DNA from: an uncultured Lachnospiraceae bacterium
GTDB lineage: Bacteria; Bacillota; Clostridia; Lachnospirales; Lachnospiraceae
Length of the DNA: 19,099 nt
Assembly (NCBI GenBank): GCA_910583965.1
Contig: CAJUAE010000049.1
Span: 1 to 19,099 of the forward strand
Direction: 5' to 3'
Shown: positions 16,027-19,099 of the stretch, piece by piece
Position numbering within the stretch: position 1 is the first letter of the stretch
How the letters are laid out: each line of letters opens with the position of its first letter
Position numbers and translations under genes: made by a program
Notes under the pieces: model-generated
Database searches by the model: none
The model's input: only the letters and a program-made list of their open reading frames with translations
Told to the model about the DNA's origin: nothing

Positions 16027-17106
16027 TTATGTCTCCGCCAATTTCTTAATAATACCACAGCATTTGTAATGTTTTAACGGATAATATTCTATTGGGACTT
16101 GTTTCTCCTCAGCAAGTCTTACAATATGATTTAAATCTGGATTCTGTCTATATTTTTCATCAATTAATACCTTCCAAGGAACACGCCTTAACAGCACACG
16201 TGTTGTCTCCCCAATTCCTGGTTTGATAAGATTAATATCATCCACATCAAACACTGTTGCAAGTATACGCACCTCGTCGATACCATAACCATTTTTCTTT
16301 TCCGTGTTGGATAACTTCTGCATCTGACAATTTTCTGTTGATATATTTTGCACTATAAAATGCTGTTCTATTGCTTGAATAAATTCATAGGATAAATCGG
16401 AATCGGCCAGTTCCCCATAATAAACTGCCCCATGAAAATCATGTGGGCCTATAATATCATCCCGCAGAAAAGTCCTGCTCACCAGTCCTGATATTGTACA
16501 ATTTAAGCAAGAACTTGGAATTAAAATATCCTCATGTGTACCGCATAATTCTGTCACATTTGCAGGGTCCGCCAAAACTGCAATCTCTGCGGACACTCCC
16601 TCATAAGCCTTAATATCTTGGCGCAATTCTTTTAATATTGCCCCTTTTCCAATCCAACCATCCAAAAAGAGAAGCTGTTGTGGCTGAAATCGCTCAAGAA
16701 GATATCTCATAGCATTATCGTCAATTCCTCTCCCCTTTATAATCGAAATTGCATAGTGTGGAATATTCAATTGATATTTAAAACGCAAATAACGCTTCAC
16801 CAAAATTCCAATTGGAATCCCTGCTCTTGCAAGAGATACAAGTACTACATTTTTTCCTCTTGTTTGTACAATCTTATCTGACAAGCATCCTACTGCTAAA
16901 GCGGTTGGCCTTGCATATGTTTCTAGTGCTTTTGTATACACCTCCATATATTTCTGGGTTGGAACGTATTCAATTGGAAGCATTTCACTGTAATGTGTTC
17001 CCGCCTGAATTAACCGCTCGCGCACCGCTGTAGGCTGTGGTTCCACTAAACCAGTAATATCCTTTAAAAGCAATATGACGTCTTCTTCCTTGTATGAACT
17101 TCTCAT
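16027..17106 (-). CDS. stiP: StiP-type phosphoribosyltransferase with PELOTA-like C-terminus
   Basis: 359 residues. Residues 1-255 resemble the phosphoribosyltransferase family called PRTase_1 or 'cysteine protease StiP' in databases: SSYKEEDVILLLKDI (3-17), AGTHYSEMLPIEYVPT (35-50), VVLVSLARAGIPIG (87-100), HYAISIIKGRGIDDNAMRYL (117-136), and the phosphate-binding LFLDGWIGKGAI (146-157). The transferase reading fits the fold better than a protease. Cys200 and Cys203 form a CLNC motif. Residues 272-356 (YGIDEVRILATVFDVDDINL to CCGIIKKL) look like the PELOTA-type RNA-binding domain often fused here. In Ter systems it is thought to make a nucleoside-like metabolite from PRPP with the lyase and HAD enzymes. 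AAGGGGG stands six bases before the ATG. Confidence 0.85.
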   Translation of the reverse strand: MRSSYKEEDVILLLKDITGLVEPQPTAVRERLIQAGTHYSEMLPIEYVPTQKYMEVYTKALETYARPTALAVGCLSDKIVQTRGKNVVLVSLARAGIPIGILVKRYLRFKYQLNIPHYAISIIKGRGIDDNAMRYLLERFQPQQLLFLDGWIGKGAILKELRQDIKAYEGVSAEIAVLADPANVTELCGTHEDILIPSSCLNCTISGLVSRTFLRDDIIGPHDFHGAVYYGELADSDLSYEFIQAIEQHFIVQNISTENCQMQKLSNTEKKNGYGIDEVRILATVFDVDDINLIKPGIGETTRVLLRRVPWKVLIDEKYRQNPDLNHIVRLAEEKQVPIEYYPLKHYKCCGIIKKLAET

Positions 17107-17151
17107 ATAAATCCCCCTTTCTTGTTAAATTCTGCAAATTTGACAACTTTT

Positions 17152-17314
17152 TGTGCCGCTTTAGTAGCTTATTTCCTGTGTGTCACTCTAGTGGCATATC
17201 TCCTCTACACGGGTCTGTGTATAAATCGAGTAGGAAAGGTTTATCTTCCCTACTTGCGCGCGACCTGTGCGCCGCTTTAGCGGCTTATTTCCTCTGCACG
17301 GGTCTGTGCATAAA
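17152..17314. repeat. Composite palindromic intergenic repeat, copies B and C
   Basis: Two consecutive copies. The hairpin module TGTGC-GCCGCTTTAGCGGC-TTATTTCC is seen as diverged units at 17152-17176 and 17177-17203 and as a clean unit at 17266-17292 (stem GCCGC 17271-17275 with GCGGC 17280-17284). The tail CACGGGTCTGTG(T/C)ATAAA occurs at 17208-17224 and 17298-17313. Between them a second module (17224-17256) runs from AATCGAGTAGG to CCCTACTT and folds as a 9-bp stem with one mismatch. It lies between the tRNA terminator and the stiP gene. Confidence 0.7.
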
Positions 17315-17347
17315 AAATTTCCCTGACAAATCACTTTATCAGGGAAA
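17312..17347 (-). terminator. Rho-independent terminator of tRNA-Gln
   Basis: On the minus strand TTTCCCTGA pairs with TCAGGGAAA (17318-17347, 12-base loop) and six T follow (17312-17317). It starts six bases past the tRNA 3' end. Confidence 0.9.
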
Positions 17348-17353
17348 TCCTAG

Positions 17354-17425
17354 CAGCGCTACAAGGATTCGAACCTTGAAATGACGGAGTCAGAGTCCGT
17401 TGCCTTACCGTTTGGCGATAGCGCT
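17354..17425 (-). tRNA. tRNA-Gln (anticodon CUG)
   Basis: 72 bases on the minus strand, with a complete cloverleaf: acceptor AGCGCTA/TAGCGCT, D-stem GCC/GGC, anticodon stem ACGGA/TCCGT with loop CTCTGAC (anticodon CTG, reading CAG), 5-base variable loop, T-stem CAAGG/CCTTG with loop TTCGAAT, and discriminator G as expected for Gln. The 3' CCA is not encoded. Its 3' end faces the Ter island, the usual orientation for a tRNA used as an integration site, but no duplicate of its 3' end is visible in the window. Confidence 0.95.
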
Positions 17426-17949
17426 AAATCTATTCTATTTATGCTCTGTCTGTAGCACGTTATTTAGTATATAACAAGATTTAAAAAAATACAAGTACTT
17501 TTTTAATTTTTTTTCATATTTTTCGTTTTCTTACAATATCAAGGTAAAATATGACACAGTTATTTTTCAACTTCGAGTTTTTCTTACATCCATTTTTGCA
17601 TAAACCTTTTTTCAAGTATAAAAATTCTAAAACCAGACCCCCTTTACCTAAAACGTTCTGTCTATCAAAACGCAATAACCTATGGCTTTTTAAATTTGTA
17701 TTTCTATTCATGCATTTATTCTGTAAACAATGGTTTAAGGTATGTAAAAATAGAAAGCTGTGATATACTTCTTTTATAGGAGAATAAATATCTAAAAGCA
17801 AGCATAAGTATCTTCTGCAATATCACATAAATATTTGTATGTAAATACAGAAAGGAACTATTACTATTTCATAACAATTTCGTATTCAATATTATTTTGC
17901 AATAACGGAATAAAAGAAATACATTCAACAAAATCGGAGATAAAATTAA
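17426..17949. other. 524-base AT-rich gap between tRNA-Gln and the peptidase gene
   Basis: Apart from the promoter at 17761-17769 no feature is supported. Two short overlapping frames on opposite strands (17551-17763 and 17514-17801) code for Phe/Lys/Asn-rich low-complexity peptides without convincing ribosome sites. The tRNA promoter should lie just right of 17425 on the minus strand, but no clear pair of boxes was found. Confidence 0.5.
17761..17769 (+). promoter_or_regulatory. Putative extended -10 promoter for the C39-like peptidase
   Basis: TGATATACT (TATACT at 17764-17769 with TGA before it), identical to the extended -10 of the yceG promoter. The -35 is poor. The leader to the ATG at 17950 would be about 170 bases. 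Confidence 0.45.
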
Positions 17950-18576
17950 ATGAAATTTATTTGGCTACTTATAATCATTTGTATTATTACATTATCAATC
18001 ACAACAATTGTTGATGTGATTGTGATGGGCAGCTATGTACTAAAGCTTTCCACATCTTGCAGAATTTCGCAATATATGATTGATAAAGAAAACCGTATTG
18101 ACCTACAAAATGGAAATGAGTGCTCAGGATATGCTGCCGCGTATGTTTTGCGTCATTTCGGTATCTTTGCCACTGGAACAGAACTCTATCAAAAGATGCC
18201 TTTTAAGGCATCTGATGGATGTGTCCCTCCGAAAGGAATCAAAAAAGTGCTGGAAAGCTATGGTTTTTGTGTTAAATATTGCGCTGGAAATCTTAACGCA
18301 CTAAAAAATGAAGTCAGCAAAGGAACCCCTATTATTGTTTTTATAAAAGTTAGAAAAGACAAACGATGGCTGCATTTTATACCAGTTGTCGGATATGATG
18401 AACACAATCTATTTTTGGCGGAATCGGCATCGGGATACATTAATTGCAATGAAAAAACATACAACAGAAAAATTAGCCAAAAAGAATTTTTGACACTCTG
18501 GAATACTGCAATGCTAAAAATGCCTTTCTATGCACGCACTTTTTATATAGTAGAGCAGCGTACCCCTTCCCTATAA
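17950..18576 (+). CDS. Membrane-anchored C39-like cysteine peptidase
   Basis: 208 residues. Residues 3-27 are a hydrophobic signal anchor without a clear cleavage site, so the enzyme domain is probably on the outer face of the membrane. The papain-like C39 fold is supported by Cys58 in NECSGYAAAYVLRHFG (56-71), His142 in WLHFIPVVGYD (140-150) and the following ESASGYINCNEKTYNRKIS with KEFLTLWN (179-185). C39 peptidases usually cleave double-glycine leaders inside ABC transporters; this one is free-standing with no transporter or leader peptide nearby, so it may instead cut a peptide or act in the cell envelope. GGAG stands ten bases before the ATG. The gene lies outside the ter operons and its link to them is unproven. 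Confidence 0.8.
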   Translation: MKFIWLLIIICIITLSITTIVDVIVMGSYVLKLSTSCRISQYMIDKENRIDLQNGNECSGYAAAYVLRHFGIFATGTELYQKMPFKASDGCVPPKGIKKVLESYGFCVKYCAGNLNALKNEVSKGTPIIVFIKVRKDKRWLHFIPVVGYDEHNLFLAESASGYINCNEKTYNRKISQKEFLTLWNTAMLKMPFYARTFYIVEQRTPSL

Positions 18577-18577
18577 A

Positions 18578-18629
18578 AATCGAGCAGGGAAGATGCATCT
18601 TCCCCTACTTAGATGCTCGTGTGTATAAA
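18578..18629. repeat. Composite palindromic intergenic repeat, copy D
   Basis: Begins AATCGAG, has a perfect 18-base palindrome GGGAAGATGCATCTTCCC (18587-18604) nested in CGAGC/GCTCG (18581-18585 with 18615-18619), then CCCTACTT, and ends TGTGTATAAA. It matches the AATCGAG...CCCTACTT module and the tail of copies A to C but lacks the TTATTTCC module. It sits just after the peptidase stop and may act as its terminator. Confidence 0.65.
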
Positions 18630-18729
18630 AAACTTACAATACACTACAACAACATGAAATACCAAACACACTTAGCACTTCCATATATTATATTCAAATT
18701 CACAGATTTTTGTAAGAATGGAGATTTAT

Positions 18730-19099
18730 ATGAAATTCTGGAAAGAAAATCAATCACTAATGTGGAGACATCATTATGAAACTGTGTGCATCACACCTTG
18801 GGGCCAAAATGCTCTGCGCATCCGCGCGACAAAATTCCCAAATTTTACTGCAAATGATTGGGCTTTGGAAGAATCAATCCCCGATACTTCTGCTGATGTC
18901 TCTATTAAATTTGACAGTATAGAAAACAGGGAAACTGTCAACGCTTCCATCACTAATGGACGACTCTGTGTTAAAGTGGACTCTGTGGGTATTATGACTT
19001 TTTATCGTGACGAACAGAAAATTCTAAAAGAATATCACAGAGATTACGACCAGCCTACCTGCCGTGAAAGTAGATGCCTTAAAATTCGCGGGCGAGAAT
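18730..19099 (+). CDS. Glycoside hydrolase family 31 protein, N-terminal part (3'-partial)
   Basis: 123 residues up to the right edge. The ATG at 18730 has GGAG six bases upstream; an in-frame ATG at 18718 has no ribosome site. The visible part, with MWRHHYETVCITPWGQNALRIRAT and later NGRLCVKVDSVGIMTFYRDE, matches the galactose-mutarotase-like N-terminal domain of bacterial GH31 enzymes (alpha-xylosidase/alpha-glucosidase group). The catalytic barrel lies beyond the window, so the substrate cannot be told. No signal peptide is seen, so it is likely cytosolic. It looks like ordinary carbohydrate metabolism flanking the Ter island. Confidence 0.85.
   Translation, partial: MKFWKENQSLMWRHHYETVCITPWGQNALRIRATKFPNFTANDWALEESIPDTSADVSIKFDSIENRETVNASITNGRLCVKVDSVGIMTFYRDEQKILKEYHRDYDQPTCRESRCLKIRGRE

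Noticed and set aside
16027..17106. Reading the StiP gene as a cysteine protease
   Set aside because: The database name is historical. The visible LFLDGWIGKG loop and VSLARAGIPIG segment fit a PRPP-binding phosphoribosyltransferase, and no papain-like Cys-His arrangement is apparent.
17514..17801. Overlapping small open frames on both strands between the tRNA and the peptidase
   Set aside because: Low-complexity Phe/Lys/Asn/Leu-rich translations, no convincing Shine-Dalgarno, no family resemblance.

Overview
The window is AT-rich DNA with strong GGAGG-type ribosome binding sites and short intergenic gaps. Its gene set (a TerD/TelA/YceG stress locus like the yce operon of Bacillus, a phage-type integrase, a GH31 glycosidase) suggests a low-GC Firmicute, most likely a gut Clostridia of the Lachnospiraceae type. 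The species cannot be named from sequence alone. Nearly the whole window is an accessory island built around a tellurite-resistance-like (Ter) stress system.

Layout. Positions 1-1118 hold the C-terminal bulk of a tyrosine recombinase that runs off the left edge. Next, on the plus strand, come a TerD-domain protein with a proline/glutamine-rich tandem-repeat N-terminus (1331-2323) and an AIM24-family protein (2492-3223). A HAD phosphatase faces them on the minus strand (3233-4015). The core is a leftward block read from about 14421 down to 4167: a cytosolic trypsin-like protease, a 757-residue YceG-family protein, a TelA-family protein, three TerD paralogues, a P-type Ca2+ ATPase and a SMI1/KNR4 (SUKH) protein, closed by a terminator at 4121-4150. 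To the right, a CitE-like C-C bond lyase (plus, 14963-15946) converges on a StiP-type phosphoribosyltransferase with a PELOTA-like C-terminus (minus, 16027-17106). Together with the HAD protein these two resemble part of the nucleoside-like-metabolite 'biosynthetic module' described for Ter systems. A tRNA-Gln(CUG) with its terminator, a membrane-anchored C39-like cysteine peptidase and the start of a GH31 glycosidase close the window.

How the parts may fit. Two TerD paralogues keep both Ca2+-binding acidic clusters, the third keeps the main GDNLTG loop, and all three sit next to a Ca2+ pump. TelA and YceG are the usual Ter companions. This suggests a Ca2+-linked stress response at the membrane plus a small-molecule arm (lyase, phosphoribosyltransferase, HAD). 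Hairpins between telA and the first terD, and between two terD genes, suggest expression is graded within the operon. Promoters can be seen before yceG, the lyase and the peptidase. A family of composite palindromic repeats sits in three intergenic gaps (about 4041, 17152 and 18578).

The least ordinary points are the triplicated YceG protein, the repeat-bearing TerD with a lost Ca2+ loop, the cytosolic protease with 'PPR' motifs, the Ca2+ pump inside the terD operon, and the composite intergenic repeats. Several start sites were moved to the internal ATG that has a Shine-Dalgarno sequence.
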